From Pararhizobium sp. YC-54 (GTDB lineage Bacteria > Pseudomonadota > Alphaproteobacteria > Rhizobiales > Rhizobiaceae): a DNA stretch of 64,000 nucleotides. Location of the stretch: positions 124,001-188,000 of the forward strand of contig NZ_JAOYTH010000004.1 of the NCBI RefSeq assembly GCF_025847205.1. Reading direction: 5' to 3'. Under the pieces are notes generated by a model that was not told the DNA's origin, did not search any database, and was given only the letters and a program-made list of their open reading frames with translations. Below, piece after piece: positions 48,882-58,156 of this stretch. Position 1 is the stretch's first letter, and every line of letters begins with the position of its first letter. The translations under genes and the position numbers were made by a program.

Positions 48882-49253
48882 TCAGACCTTGCGGGACAGC
48901 GAGAACTGCGCTCCCGAATCCGTGGTGCAATTGAGCTGCGACATCGAGACCATGGCGCAATTGACCTTGGACTGGGTGTTGCGGACCATCGAGGTCATGT
49001 TGATCTCGACCAGCTTCGGCGACAGATTGATGTAGTTGCCGGACGCCAGAACCTGGTTGGTATCCGTCGTGCGGGTCGTGAAGGTCCCGCCCGAGAACGT
49101 CGAGACGATGCCGTTCGGATCGACCCATGCGCCTTCGACCCCCGCCGGTGCCACCTGCCGGTTTGACGGCAGCTCGCGCACTTCTCGCGGGCCCATGCAG
49201 GATGCCAGCGCCGCTGCCGCGGACAGAAGGGTCAGGATTGCGATCGGCTTCAT
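48882..49253 (-). CDS. omp10: Outer membrane lipoprotein Omp10
   Basis: The 123-residue protein has a lipoprotein signal with lipobox LASC and lipidation at C19. The mature part, [41 protein letters not shown] and [13 protein letters not shown], closely follows the Brucella Omp10 surface lipoprotein as I recall it. The fold resembles protease inhibitor Inh/AprI beta-barrels. Two cysteines in the mature part may pair. The ATG at 49253 replaces the longer frame because the signal peptide starts there ([16 protein letters not shown]). Confidence 0.85.
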   Translation of the reverse strand: MKPIAILTLLSAAAALASCMGPREVRELPSNRQVAPAGVEGAWVDPNGIVSTFSGGTFTTRTTDTNQVLASGNYINLSPKLVEINMTSMVRNTQSKVNCAMVSMSQLNCTTDSGAQFSLSRKV

Positions 49254-49371
49254 ATGTGTCTCCCGGATGCTGCGCGGAAAGCTGTCTTGCGATTGAAAAA
49301 ACCATGCCGTGATCAGGAGTTGAATGCAAGAGTGGGGCATGAGCACGGCGAGTATTATTCGATCTTCAACG

Positions 49372-49402
49372 AAAAACGCCCGGGGATCGCTCCCCGGGCG
49401 TT
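49372..49402 (-). terminator. Intrinsic terminator of the homospermidine synthase gene
   Basis: On the minus strand AACGCCCGGGGA-GCGA-TCCCCGGGCGTT is a perfect 12-base-pair stem followed by TTTC. It starts 25 bases past the stop. Confidence 0.88.
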
Positions 49403-49427
49403 AAATATTGAAGCGTAATCAGTCGGT

Positions 49428-50879
49428 TCAGCGAACGAGGATGTTCTTGAACTGCCACGCATCCTTGGTGTCGAGCTCTTCCGGGAACAGGCCGGGACGG
49501 CCGTCGAGCGGGGTCCAGTCGGTGTAGTGGCCTTCAACCGGGCCGAGGTACGGCATCTGCACTTCGAGGCAGCGCTTGTAGTCGATCTCGTCGGCTTCGA
49601 CGATGCCGGCGGTCGGGTTTTCAAGCGCCCAGACCATGCCGGAGAGAACAGCCGAGGTCACCTGCAGGCCGGTTGCGTTCTGGTACGGCGCAATGCGGCG
49701 GGTTTCTTCCAGCGACAGGCGCGAACCATACCAGTAGGCGTTCTTGTCGTGGCCGTAGAGCAGGACGCCGAGTTCGTCGATGCCGTCCTCGAGTTCGTCC
49801 TCGTTGAGAACGTGATGGACCGGCTGCGCATTACCGCCATTGCCGAACATTTCATGCAGCGACAGGATCGCGTCGTTGGCCGGATGATAGGCGTAGTGGC
49901 AGGTCGGACGGAACGTCACGTCGCCGTCCTTGTCCTTCACTGTGAAGTAGTCGGCAATCGAGATCGATTCATTGTGGGTGACGAGGAAGCCGTATTGCGG
50001 ACCCGGCGTCGGGCACCAGGTGCGCACGCGAGTGTTGGCACCCGGCTGCTCCAGATAGATTGCCGCCTGGCAGCCCTTCTTGTGCTTCTTGGCGTTCTTC
50101 GGCATCCATTCTTCATGGGTGCCCCAGCCGAGTTCGGCAGGCTGCAGACCTTCGGAAATGAAGCCTTCGACCGACCAGGTATTCCAGAAGACGTTGAGTG
50201 GCTTCGGATGCTTGGTGCGCTGGGTGTCGCGCTCGGCGATGTGGATGCCCTTGACGCCGGTCTTCTTCATCAGCTTGGCCCAGCCTTCGCGGTCATGCTG
50301 ATCGGGCTCTTCGAACTTCACGTCAAGATCGTTGGCAAGGTTCACCAGCGCCTGCTTGACGAACCAGGAGACCATGCCGGGGTTTGCACCGCAGGTGGAA
50401 ATGGCGGTTGCGCCGCCCGGGTTCTTGGCCTTTTCCTTGCGTAGCGTTTCGCGCAGCGCATAGTTCGTGCGGTCGGCGTTCTTCATGCTCTTGTCGAAAT
50501 AGAAGCCGAGCCACGGCTCGATAACCGTATCGATGTAGAGGACGTCGAGCTTGCGGCAGAGCTTCATCAGATCGACCGAGCCGGTGTCGACCGACACGTT
50601 GACACAGAAGCCCTGGCCGCCGCCTTCGGTGAGAAGCGGCTTCAGGATGTCCTTGTAGTTGTCCTTGGTGACATATTCCTTGATATGGCGGACGCCATGC
50701 TTGGCCAGGATTTCCATGTCGGCAGCATCGTCGCGCGGGTCGATGACAACCATCCGGCTCTTGTCGAACTTGAAGTGGCGCTCGATCAGGGGCAGGGTGC
50801 CGCGGCCGATGGAGCCGAAACCGATCATCACGATCGGTCCGGTGATTTCGCCGTAAACCGGGTAGGTCGTTTCTGCCAT
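49428..50879 (-). CDS. hss: Homospermidine synthase
   Basis: Hss joins two aminobutyl units from putrescine (or spermidine) with NAD to make sym-homospermidine, the hallmark polyamine of Rhizobiales. The 483 residues match the bacterial enzyme length. The N terminus holds the nucleotide-binding motif IVMIGFGSIGRGTLPLIERH at about 16-35; further conserved parts are TVIEPWLGFYFD, STCGANPGMVSWFVKQAL and GTHEEWMP. GGAGAAAAAG precedes the start. It is monocistronic with its own terminator; regulation is not visible. Confidence 0.93.
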   Translation of the reverse strand: MAETTYPVYGEITGPIVMIGFGSIGRGTLPLIERHFKFDKSRMVVIDPRDDAADMEILAKHGVRHIKEYVTKDNYKDILKPLLTEGGGQGFCVNVSVDTGSVDLMKLCRKLDVLYIDTVIEPWLGFYFDKSMKNADRTNYALRETLRKEKAKNPGGATAISTCGANPGMVSWFVKQALVNLANDLDVKFEEPDQHDREGWAKLMKKTGVKGIHIAERDTQRTKHPKPLNVFWNTWSVEGFISEGLQPAELGWGTHEEWMPKNAKKHKKGCQAAIYLEQPGANTRVRTWCPTPGPQYGFLVTHNESISIADYFTVKDKDGDVTFRPTCHYAYHPANDAILSLHEMFGNGGNAQPVHHVLNEDELEDGIDELGVLLYGHDKNAYWYGSRLSLEETRRIAPYQNATGLQVTSAVLSGMVWALENPTAGIVEADEIDYKRCLEVQMPYLGPVEGHYTDWTPLDGRPGLFPEELDTKDAWQFKNILVR

Positions 50880-51207
50880 TTTGCTTTTTCTCCTGGGGAC
50901 GGGTTCGTTTGACTGTGTTTAACCGGCGGATTTCGCCCTGTCATTCCTTGAATGGCCCTAGAGCATAGATTTCTGTCACAATAAAGAGCCGGGCTGTGCC
51001 ATCCGGCCGGATGACCGCCAGCACCCACCGGTTGTCCAGCGGCCATTTGGCGCACCGGGTGGGAGCGTTCCGGAATGTGTCTCGGGAGGGGGATGGTTGC
51101 GGGAGCCGCAATTGTTGCAATGGACTTGAAATCCTGTCCCGCAAGGGACGAAAAACAGGCAGTTGTTCAAACTCCATGCTCCGTGGACTGCGGGCCACGG
51201 AGCGGTT
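50880..51207. other. Intergenic region upstream of hss, no gene seen
   Basis: A 328-base stretch that must hold the hss promoter. It contains two hairpins: GTCCC-GCAA-GGGAC near 51136 and an 8-base-pair stem CTCCGTGG/CCACGGAG at 51179-51202, 5 bases after the small secreted gene ends. The second lacks a T tract but may stabilise or end that transcript. Confidence 0.4.
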
Positions 51208-51546
51208 TCAACGTGTCTGGCCAAAGGCCGGCACTTCCGTCTTCAGTCCCGGAACGATCGGGAGTGTTTCCCAGGCTTCACCGGCAAAGACCACGCAGCT
51301 GTGACCGTTAAGGTTGGTGACCAGCATGGTCCAGCTGCCGCTCTGGGAAACAAAGACCTCGAGAATCGCGGCCTGGTTTATGAGGCCGACCGCCTGGAGG
51401 GTCTCGGCATAGTGGGTGCCAAGGCTTTCGACGACTGTGGAACGTTTTGCACAGTTGAGCACCGGCTGCGCTGCCAGCGGATGGGCTGTTATTGCAACAG
51501 CAATTGCTGCGGTTGCAACGAGGTTTCGGATCGTGTTGCGTACCAT
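51208..51546 (-). CDS. Small secreted hypothetical protein
   Basis: A 112-residue protein with a clear signal peptide (RNLVATAAIAVAITAHPLAA, cut near residue 26) and a mature part of about 86 residues with two cysteines (LNCAKR and GHSCVVF), which may form a disulfide in the periplasm. A GGAGG ribosome site lies just upstream of the ATG at 51546. I do not recognise the family. The middle reads like a small alpha/beta fold (SGSWTMLVTNLNGHSCVVFAGEAW). It is alone on its strand, between hss and the tyrosine catabolic genes. Confidence 0.7.
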   Translation of the reverse strand: MVRNTIRNLVATAAIAVAITAHPLAAQPVLNCAKRSTVVESLGTHYAETLQAVGLINQAAILEVFVSQSGSWTMLVTNLNGHSCVVFAGEAWETLPIVPGLKTEVPAFGQTR

Positions 51547-51702
51547 GACGCACCTCCTTTGCCGGTAACCTGGCCGAAGAGGAGATTGCGTCTGACCTGT
51601 CCTGCCGGGGTCGGCACTTCTATGGTCGGAACCTAACGCGACACGCGTAAAAGGTGCCGCCACAACTGCATTATGACAGAAAATACATTATTTTTCAAAA
51701 TA

Positions 51703-52350
51703 TTAATTCGACCCCGGTGCACTTCTGTCGGGATGGGCTGCCGCAAATGCAGGAAGTGTCTCGCACCGCCTGGCGATTGCCGTGACGCGTCCGCAGGCGG
51801 AAAGATCGACCTTCCAGCGGTGGGCATTGTAGAGTTGTGGTACGAGGCAGAGATCGGCCATGGTCGGCTGATCGCCATGGCAGAATTCGCCGGTATGCGG
51901 GCTGTCGAGCAGGCGCTCGAAGGCAGCCAAGCCTTCGCCGATGAACTTGCGCATCCAGGCGGATCGGGCCGCGTCCGGATCGCTCGATTGCTGCATGACG
52001 TGAGAGACAACGCCGAGATTGCAGACCGGGTGGATGTCCATGGCGATGGCATAGGACAGTGCCCGGACGCGGTGGCGTCCCAGCGGATCGGAAGGTAGAA
52101 GGCCGGCGTTCGGCCGCGTCTCCGAAAGATATTCGATGATGGCAAGGGACTGCGTCAGCATGTGACCATCGACCTGCAGAGCCGGAACCAGCCCCTGCGG
52201 ATTTCGCGCGAGGTGCTCCGCCCGCTTGTGTTCCCCGGCCAAAAGATCGACAGGGACGGAGCTGCAGGGGATCGCCAGCATGTTGAGTGCGATGCGCACC
52301 CGGTAACTGGCCGAGGAGCGCCAGTAGTCGAACAGAACCGTATCGCTCAT
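51703..52350 (-). CDS. maiA: Maleylacetoacetate isomerase
   Basis: MaiA, a zeta-class glutathione transferase, converts maleylacetoacetate to fumarylacetoacetate using glutathione. The 215 residues start with the family motif YWRSSASYRVRIALNM, in which SSASYR corresponds to the active-site SSxSxR, and include ARNPQGLVPALQVDG and QSLAIIEYLSETRP in the thioredoxin-like domain. The ATG at 52350 is preferred to one at 52374 that lies inside fahA. It is the last gene of the hmgA-MBL-fahA-maiA run, 10 bases after fahA. Confidence 0.92.
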   Translation of the reverse strand: MSDTVLFDYWRSSASYRVRIALNMLAIPCSSVPVDLLAGEHKRAEHLARNPQGLVPALQVDGHMLTQSLAIIEYLSETRPNAGLLPSDPLGRHRVRALSYAIAMDIHPVCNLGVVSHVMQQSSDPDAARSAWMRKFIGEGLAAFERLLDSPHTGEFCHGDQPTMADLCLVPQLYNAHRWKVDLSACGRVTAIARRCETLPAFAAAHPDRSAPGSN

Positions 52351-52360
52351 CGAAGCCGCC

Positions 52361-53377
52361 TCAAACTCTTTCATACTTCGTCACGGTCTGCTCGATCGCG
52401 CCGAAGATCGAGTGTCCCGTCCTGTCCTTCATCTCGATGCGGACAGTGTCGCCAAATTGCATGAACGGCGTGATGGGGGCGCCTTTCTCGATGGTTTCGA
52501 TGGTGCGGATCTCGGCGATGCAGGAATAGCCGGCGCCGCCATCGGAAACCGCCTTGCCCGGCCCGCCATCGAGCTTGTTGGAGACAGTGCCCGAACCGAT
52601 GATCGTGCCGGCGCAGAGCGGCCGGGTTTTTGCCGCATGGGCAACGAGCTGGCCGAAATCGAAGGTCATGTCGAGGCCGGCATTGGCGCGGCCGAAGGGC
52701 TTGCCATTGAGATCGACAAGCAGCGGCAGATGCAGCTTGCCGCCGTCCCAGGCGTCGCCGAGTTCCTCCGGCGTCACGGCAACCGGCGAGAATGCCGAGG
52801 ACGGTTTGGACTGGAAGAAGCCGAAACCCTTGGCGAGTTCCGCCGGGATCAGCCCGCGCAACGAGACGTCGTTGACCAGCATGATCAGCCGGATCGCCCC
52901 TCGCGCTTGATCAAGCGTTGTGCCCATCGGCACGTCATCGACGATAACGGCGATTTCGGCTTCCATGTCGATGCCGTAGGCCTCGTCCGCCATGGCGATC
53001 GGATCGCGCGGACCAAGGAAAGAGTCCGAACCGCCCTGATACATCAGCGGCTCGGTCCAGAATGTTGCCGGCATCTCGGCATTGCGGGCCTTGCGCACCA
53101 GCTCGACGTGATTGACGTAGGCAGAGCCGTCGGCCCACTGATAGGCGCGCGGCAGGGGAGAGAGCGCGTCATGTTCGTGGAAGCGCTCAGAAGGCACCGA
53201 CCCGTGCTCCAGACTCTCGGCAAGCGCTTCGAGATGTGGCGCGATGCGCCGCCAATTGTCGAGCGCCGCCTGGAGCGTGGGGACGAGGAATGACGCCTCG
53301 GTATAGCGTGTGAGATCGCGCGAGACGACCGCCAGCTTTCCGTCGCGTGTTCCGTTTTTGAGTGAGGCAAGCTTCAT
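52361..53377 (-). CDS. fahA: Fumarylacetoacetate hydrolase family protein
   Basis: This enzyme splits fumarylacetoacetate into fumarate and acetoacetate, the last step of homogentisate breakdown. The 338 residues have the FAH domain with DMEAEIAVIVDDVPMGTT (metal-binding acidic residues near 140-150), LRGLIPAELAKGFGFFQSKPSSAFSPVAVTP and AGTIIGSGTVSN. The ATG at 53377 overlaps the stop of the metallo-beta-lactamase-fold gene (ATGA). The order with maiA and hmgA makes the assignment firm, though it is the shorter bacterial type, not the eukaryote-like one. Confidence 0.92.
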   Translation of the reverse strand: MKLASLKNGTRDGKLAVVSRDLTRYTEASFLVPTLQAALDNWRRIAPHLEALAESLEHGSVPSERFHEHDALSPLPRAYQWADGSAYVNHVELVRKARNAEMPATFWTEPLMYQGGSDSFLGPRDPIAMADEAYGIDMEAEIAVIVDDVPMGTTLDQARGAIRLIMLVNDVSLRGLIPAELAKGFGFFQSKPSSAFSPVAVTPEELGDAWDGGKLHLPLLVDLNGKPFGRANAGLDMTFDFGQLVAHAAKTRPLCAGTIIGSGTVSNKLDGGPGKAVSDGGAGYSCIAEIRTIETIEKGAPITPFMQFGDTVRIEMKDRTGHSIFGAIEQTVTKYERV

Positions 53378-54258
53378 CTGGCGCCCTTTCCTTGCGGTAC
53401 TTCGTTCGGCAATCGGAGTTCGGTCCCGTCGCGAGCGATCGTCAATTCGCCGCCCCAGTTGGTGCGCACGGCGGCACGCCAGTCGTCTTCGCTGATCTCG
53501 GGATCGTCGGCGGGAATAAGATGATGCAGGACGAGATGCTTGACCTCGGCCTGCGATGCGATGCGGGCGGCGTCCTGGGCCAGCGTGTGACTGGCGAAGA
53601 GATGCTCCCTCAGACGGGCGCCGTTTCCGGTCCGCTCGACCAGCCTGTCGACGCCCTTCTCCAACATGGCCTCGTGGACCAGAATGTCGGCTCCCACGGC
53701 AAACGCTGCGAGGCCCTCGAAATAGGCCGTATCCGCGGAGAAGACCACGCTTCTTCCGCCATGGTCGAAGCGCAGGGCAAAGCACTCGCTCACCGGCGGA
53801 TGCTCGACCCTGAGCGCAGTGACCACAAACCCGCCGGCGTCGAGAGCCGCTCCTTCGGTGAATTCCTCGATCCGGACAAGATCGCGGATGTCGGGGCGCC
53901 CTTCGTCGTCAATGCGGATTTCGATGTCGAACTCCAGCGACTGGACGAATTTTTGCCAGTAGTGGTCCGTCCCGGCGGGTCCGTAAACCGTCACCGGCTC
54001 GGCAAGCCCGGCCGTCCAGGCGGTGTGCAGAAGCGGCCCGAGCTCCAGCACATGGTCCGAATGGAGATGGGTGATGAAGACAAGGTCGAGCGACTTCAGG
54101 TTTACCCCGGCCTCGGTCAACGCCCGGGTCACGCCAAGGCCGCAGTCGATCACGATGCTTCGCCCGCCGATTTCCAGCAGGGATGATGTCGGCCAAGGGC
54201 CGCCCGGACGCAGCGCCGGGCCGCCCTTGGTTCCGAGCAGAACCAGTCTATCGGTCAA
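53374..54258 (-). CDS. Metallo-beta-lactamase-fold hydrolase embedded in the homogentisate operon
   Basis: The 294-residue protein has the metal motif HLHSDH at about 64-69, preceded by [15 protein letters not shown], and later histidines in VEHPPVSE and VLHHLIP. The overall plan resembles the RNase Z/arylsulfatase-like branch of the superfamily. The start is most likely the TTG at 54258, which overlaps the hmgA stop in a TTGA; its own stop overlaps the fahA start in an ATGA. It is thus fully coupled within the pathway. No step of homogentisate breakdown needs it, so it may hydrolyse a lactone, ester or thioester by-product. The function is unknown. Confidence 0.85.
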   Translation of the reverse strand: MTDRLVLLGTKGGPALRPGGPWPTSSLLEIGGRSIVIDCGLGVTRALTEAGVNLKSLDLVFITHLHSDHVLELGPLLHTAWTAGLAEPVTVYGPAGTDHYWQKFVQSLEFDIEIRIDDEGRPDIRDLVRIEEFTEGAALDAGGFVVTALRVEHPPVSECFALRFDHGGRSVVFSADTAYFEGLAAFAVGADILVHEAMLEKGVDRLVERTGNGARLREHLFASHTLAQDAARIASQAEVKHLVLHHLIPADDPEISEDDWRAAVRTNWGGELTIARDGTELRLPNEVPQGKGAR

Positions 54259-55610
54259 GACCAGTCTCCCTCGGGCGTGCCGTTGAAGCGCTTCTTCAGG
54301 TCCGTCCAGCATTCGAGATAATTGTCCTGTAGCGTTTCGAGTTCGGCGGCATAGCGGGTCAGTTGCTGCGGGTAGCGGGTCTCGAACATGAAGGCCATGG
54401 TATGGTCGAGCTTCACCGGCTTGAGATCGGTGCTGGAAGCTTTCTCGAAGCCCGGCGCGTCCGGCCCATGCGGCAGCATCATGTTGTGCAGGCTCATGCC
54501 GCCGGGCACGAATCCCTCTTCCTTGGCGTCGTACTGGCCGTGGATCAGGCCCATGAATTCGCTCATGATATTGCGATGATACCACGGCGGGCGGAACGTA
54601 TGCTCGGCCACCAGCCAGCGCGGCGGGAAGATGACGAAATCGACATTGGCGGTGCCGGATTCCTCCGTCGGTGCCGTCAGTACCGTGAAGATGGATGGGT
54701 CCGGATGATCGAACAGGATGGCGCCGACCGGCGAGAAGGTTCGCAAATCGTATTTGAACGGCGCATAGTTGCCGTGCCAGGCGATCACGTCGAGCGGCGA
54801 GTGGCCGATCTCGGTGACGTAGAACTTGCCGCACCATTTCACGTGCACGCGGCAAGGTATTTCCTTGTCCTCGTAGGCCGCCACCGGCGTCTTGAAGTCG
54901 CGCGGATTGGCAAGGCAGTTGGCACCGATCGGGCCGCGATCCGGCAGGGTGAATTTGGCGCCGTAGTTCTCGCAGATATAGCCGCGCCATTGCGAACCTT
55001 CGCCGAGGCGCGAGACCTTGAACATCATGCCGCGCGGGATGAGGCAGATTTCTGAGGGCTCAACGTCCATGATGCCCATTTCGGTGAACACGCGGATAGT
55101 GCCGAGCTGCGGCACGACCAGCAGTTCACCATCGGCATTGAAGAAATAGTCGTCGATCATGTCGTCATTGAAGACATAGGCGTGGGCGGCCATGCCGACC
55201 TGGGTCATGACGTCGCCGGCGGCGGTCATCGTGCGGATGCCTGAGAGAAAATTGAGTTTTTCGGCCGGAGCCGGGATCGGGTTCCAGCGCAATTGGCCGA
55301 GCGGCAGCGAATGATCGTCGAGGCAGGGCGCCGATTTCCAGAAGGGATAGCTGGCATTGGAAAAGCGGCGCGTGTGGCGCACGCTCGGACGGATGCGGTA
55401 GAGCCACGAGCGTTCGTTGGTGCCGCGTGGCGCGGTGAAGGGCGAGCCGGAAAGCTGCTCGGCATAGAGGCCATAGTTGCATTTCTGCGGGCTGTTCTGG
55501 CCTTGCGGCAGGGCGCCGGGAAGGGATTCCGTCTCGAAGTCGTTGCCGAAGCCCGGCATGTATTGCGGGGCCACCGCATCGACAGCAGTCGTCCGGGTTT
55601 TCTCCAGCAT
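54255..55610 (-). CDS. hmgA: Homogentisate 1,2-dioxygenase
   Basis: HmgA opens the homogentisate ring with O2 and ferrous iron to give maleylacetoacetate. The 451 residues match the family length. [14 protein letters not shown] near the N terminus and the C-terminal cupin with [34 protein letters not shown] and [16 protein letters not shown] contain the iron-binding His and Glu residues. It is the first gene of the run hmgA-MBL-fahA-maiA and is divergent from a MarR gene, with a palindromic site in the 67-base gap. Confidence 0.96.
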   Translation of the reverse strand: MLEKTRTTAVDAVAPQYMPGFGNDFETESLPGALPQGQNSPQKCNYGLYAEQLSGSPFTAPRGTNERSWLYRIRPSVRHTRRFSNASYPFWKSAPCLDDHSLPLGQLRWNPIPAPAEKLNFLSGIRTMTAAGDVMTQVGMAAHAYVFNDDMIDDYFFNADGELLVVPQLGTIRVFTEMGIMDVEPSEICLIPRGMMFKVSRLGEGSQWRGYICENYGAKFTLPDRGPIGANCLANPRDFKTPVAAYEDKEIPCRVHVKWCGKFYVTEIGHSPLDVIAWHGNYAPFKYDLRTFSPVGAILFDHPDPSIFTVLTAPTEESGTANVDFVIFPPRWLVAEHTFRPPWYHRNIMSEFMGLIHGQYDAKEEGFVPGGMSLHNMMLPHGPDAPGFEKASSTDLKPVKLDHTMAFMFETRYPQQLTRYAAELETLQDNYLECWTDLKKRFNGTPEGDWS

Positions 55611-55635
55611 GACTTGATCCTCCTCCAGCTATATG

Positions 55636-55664
55636 GTTACAAATGTAACTGTCTATTTTGTAAC
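55636..55664. promoter_or_regulatory. Operator between hmgA and its MarR regulator
   Basis: GTTACAAATGTAAC (55636-55649) is an inverted repeat of GTTAC around AAAT. A further half-site TTTTGTAAC ends at 55664. The 67-base gap between the divergent starts has no other clear inverted repeat, so this is the likely site of the adjacent regulator, controlling both genes. Confidence 0.6.
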
Positions 55665-55677
55665 TATCAAGGAACCC

Positions 55678-56139
55678 ATGAGCCCCGGGAATGTCACAGG
55701 CGATTTCGATCTCGAACAGTTCCTGCCGTTCCGCCTCAATCGCGCGGCGGAGTTCATCGCCCTGCGCTTTGCCGCCGCCTACAAGGCCGAGTATGGGCTG
55801 ACGCGGCCGGAATGGCGCACGCTGGCGGCCTTGGGCAGTTCCGGCCGGATGACGGCAACCGAGGTCGGCGTTCATTCGACCATGCACAAGACCAAGGTCA
55901 GCCGTGCCGTGTTTGCACTGGAAGAGCGCCGCTGGCTGAAGCGAACGCAGGACGAGGACGACCGGCGTGCCGAACATCTGGAATTGACGGCTGCCGGGGC
56001 AAAGGCGTACCTCGACCTGACGCGGCTGGCGCGCGCCTATTCGGCGGAACTGTCCGAACTGGTGGGGCAGGAGGGTTTGCTCGCGCTTTCCTCAGGACTG
56101 ACTGCGGTCGAAAAGGCCATGGCGAAGAGGTCACGTTAA
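55678..56139 (+). CDS. MarR family regulator of homogentisate catabolism
   Basis: The 153-residue winged-helix regulator has LTRPEWRTLAALGSSGRMTATEVGVHSTMHKTKVSRAVFALEE as its DNA-binding region and QDEDDRRAEHLELTAAG as the wing. The ATG at 55678 follows AAGGA with ideal spacing and is preferred to the one at 55633, which lies in the operator region. Being divergent from hmgA, it is probably an HmgR-like repressor that lets go on binding an aromatic intermediate. Its end overlaps the convergent Lrp-type gene by 4 bases. Confidence 0.88.
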   Translation: MSPGNVTGDFDLEQFLPFRLNRAAEFIALRFAAAYKAEYGLTRPEWRTLAALGSSGRMTATEVGVHSTMHKTKVSRAVFALEERRWLKRTQDEDDRRAEHLELTAAGAKAYLDLTRLARAYSAELSELVGQEGLLALSSGLTAVEKAMAKRSR

Positions 56140-56615
56140 AGTCTACTGCGCTGGCGTACCGGCAGTCCTTCAAAATCCTTCAGCGTCGCCAGCACGATGG
56201 ATGTCTTGACATGCTGCACGCTGTCATGCGGCAACAGCACGTCGTTGACGAAATGGGCAAGACCGGCCAGGTCCGGCGTCACGACTTTCAGGTGATAGTC
56301 CATTTCGCCGGTCAGCGCGTAGCATTCCAGCACCTCCGGCAGATCGGCGATCAGGGCTGCGAAACGCTTGGCATTGTCGCGGTTGTGGGTGGCCAGCGTG
56401 ACGGCGATGACGATCAGCAGATCGAGCCCCAGCCGGCCGCGATCGAGGACTGCCCGGTAGGTCTGGATGAAGCCTTCGGTCTCCAGCCGCGCCCGCCGCC
56501 TGGAACATTGCGATGGCGACAGCGCTATCCGTTCCGACAGTTCGTTATTGGTCAGGCGGCCATCGCCCTGCAATTCGGAGAGGATTTTCAGGTCATACCC
56601 ATCCAGCTGTTCCAT
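56136..56615 (-). CDS. Lrp/AsnC family transcriptional regulator
   Basis: The 159-residue protein has the N-terminal helix-turn-helix LDGYDLKILSELQGDGRLTNNELSERIALSPSQCSRRRARLE and a C-terminal RAM ligand domain (EVLECYALTGEMDYHLKVVTPDLAGLAHFVND). It is divergent from hppD with 130 bases between starts. The context suggests control of hppD in response to an aromatic amino acid such as tyrosine or phenylalanine; that ligand is inference. Confidence 0.9.
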   Translation of the reverse strand: MEQLDGYDLKILSELQGDGRLTNNELSERIALSPSQCSRRRARLETEGFIQTYRAVLDRGRLGLDLLIVIAVTLATHNRDNAKRFAALIADLPEVLECYALTGEMDYHLKVVTPDLAGLAHFVNDVLLPHDSVQHVKTSIVLATLKDFEGLPVRQRSRL

Positions 56616-56659
56616 CTGTGCGCCAATCCTCTAAAATCCGCATGATCCGTGCGTAGATT

Positions 56660-56675
56660 TTGCCAAATGGCGCAA
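56660..56675. promoter_or_regulatory. Possible Lrp-type site ahead of hppD
   Basis: TTGCCAAATGGCGCAA has TTGC and GCAA arms around 8 bases, lying in the gap between the Lrp-type gene and hppD. AsnC/Lrp sites are often of this weak dyad form. A chance match is possible. Confidence 0.35.
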
Positions 56676-56745
56676 GAATGCAAGCACAATGCATGGAATT
56701 TCCGTCATCATGGCCTTCAAAGTGAGACGTTCAGAGGAGAGAACG

Positions 56746-57861
56746 ATGGGCCCCTTCCCGCATGATGCACCGCCGACCGGCATCACAGTCGAAAACCCGG
56801 CCGGCACCGACGGTTTCGAGTTTGTCGAATTCGCTCATCCCGAGCCTGAAAAGCTGCGCGAGCTGTTCACCCGCATGGGCTATTCCTGCGTTGCCAAGCA
56901 CCGCACCAAGGACATCAGCGTCTGGCGCCAGGGTGACATCAACTACCTGCTGAATGCCGAGCCCGGCAGCCATGCCATGCGTTTCGTCGGCGATCACGGT
57001 CCCTGCGCGCCGTCGATGGCCTGGCGTGTCGTCGATGCAAAGCACGCTTTCGATCACGCAGTTTCAAAGGGCGCGACGCCCTATGAAGGCAACGACAAGG
57101 CACTTGACGTTCCGGCAATCGTCGGCATCGGTGGTTCGCTGCTCTACTTCGTCGAAACCTACGGCAAAAAGGGCTCGCCCTATGAGGCCGAGTTCGAATG
57201 GCTGGGCGAACGCAATCCGAAGCCGGAAGGCGTCGGCTTCTATTACCTCGACCACCTGACCCACAACGTCTATCGCGGCAACATGGACAAATGGTGGGAT
57301 TTCTACCGCGAACTGTTCGGCTTCAAGCAGATACATTTCTTCAATATCGATGGCCGCATTACCGGCCTGACGAGCCGGGCGATTACCTCGCCCTGCGGCA
57401 AGATCCGCATTCCGCTGAACGAGTCCAAGGACGATACCAGCCAGATCGAGGAATATCTGCGCAAGTACAAGGGCGAGGGCATCCAGCACATCGCCGTTGG
57501 AACCGACGGCATCTACGAGGCGACCGACAAGCTGGCCGCCAACGGCCTGAAGTTCATGCCGGGACCGCCGGAAACCTACTACGAACTGTCGCATGACCGC
57601 GTGAACGGCCATGACGAGCCGATCGAACGGATGAAGCAGCACGGCATCCTGATCGACGGCGAAGGCGTGGTGGATGGCGGCATGACCCGCATCCTCTTGC
57701 AGATTTTCTCGAAGACCGTGATCGGGCCGATCTTCTTCGAGTTCATCCAGCGCAAGGGCGATGAAGGCTTCGGCGAAGGCAACTTCCGCGCTTTGTTCGA
57801 ATCGATCGAGGCCGACCAGATCCGCCGCGGTGTCCTGAAACCGGTGGCGGCTGCCGAGTAA
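56746..57861 (+). CDS. hppD: 4-hydroxyphenylpyruvate dioxygenase
   Basis: HppD converts 4-hydroxyphenylpyruvate to homogentisate with O2 and Fe(II), feeding the adjacent operon. The 371 residues are two VOC modules. The iron ligands are the His of YYLDHLTHNV, the His of GIQHIAVGT and the Glu of PIFFEFIQRKG. The ATG at 56746 with AGAGGAGAG upstream is preferred to the one at 56689. It is followed by a strong terminator. Confidence 0.95.
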   Translation: MGPFPHDAPPTGITVENPAGTDGFEFVEFAHPEPEKLRELFTRMGYSCVAKHRTKDISVWRQGDINYLLNAEPGSHAMRFVGDHGPCAPSMAWRVVDAKHAFDHAVSKGATPYEGNDKALDVPAIVGIGGSLLYFVETYGKKGSPYEAEFEWLGERNPKPEGVGFYYLDHLTHNVYRGNMDKWWDFYRELFGFKQIHFFNIDGRITGLTSRAITSPCGKIRIPLNESKDDTSQIEEYLRKYKGEGIQHIAVGTDGIYEATDKLAANGLKFMPGPPETYYELSHDRVNGHDEPIERMKQHGILIDGEGVVDGGMTRILLQIFSKTVIGPIFFEFIQRKGDEGFGEGNFRALFESIEADQIRRGVLKPVAAAE

Positions 57862-57877
57862 ATTTGCGCTGTTAATC

Positions 57878-57913
57878 AAAAGCCTCGCCGATTTCGAACC
57901 GGCGGGGCTTTTT
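57878..57913 (+). terminator. Intrinsic terminator of hppD
   Basis: AAAAGCCTCGCCG pairs with CGGCGGGGCTTTT over 13 positions around a 9-base loop, ending in a T run. It begins 17 bases past the stop. The following 240 bases to the cyclase gene show no gene. Confidence 0.9.
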
Positions 57914-58156
57914 CACGTTTGACGTGTGTGGCATCCTCCGCCGTGTACCCGCCAAACGTCATCGGGTAGTCAAAGGACGGTGCCTCCGGTTTCCGGTGCC
58001 CACCGGCTGTTTCGTTTTGAAACGCACGGAAGGATTCCATTAAGCATAAGATACGCATAAGGATCGCCATAGCGGGGCAGTCTCACAATTCGCATTATTT
58101 TGGCATGGTGATCGATATGGCTGGTAGCATGAATGCGGTGATACGGAATCAGTGCG

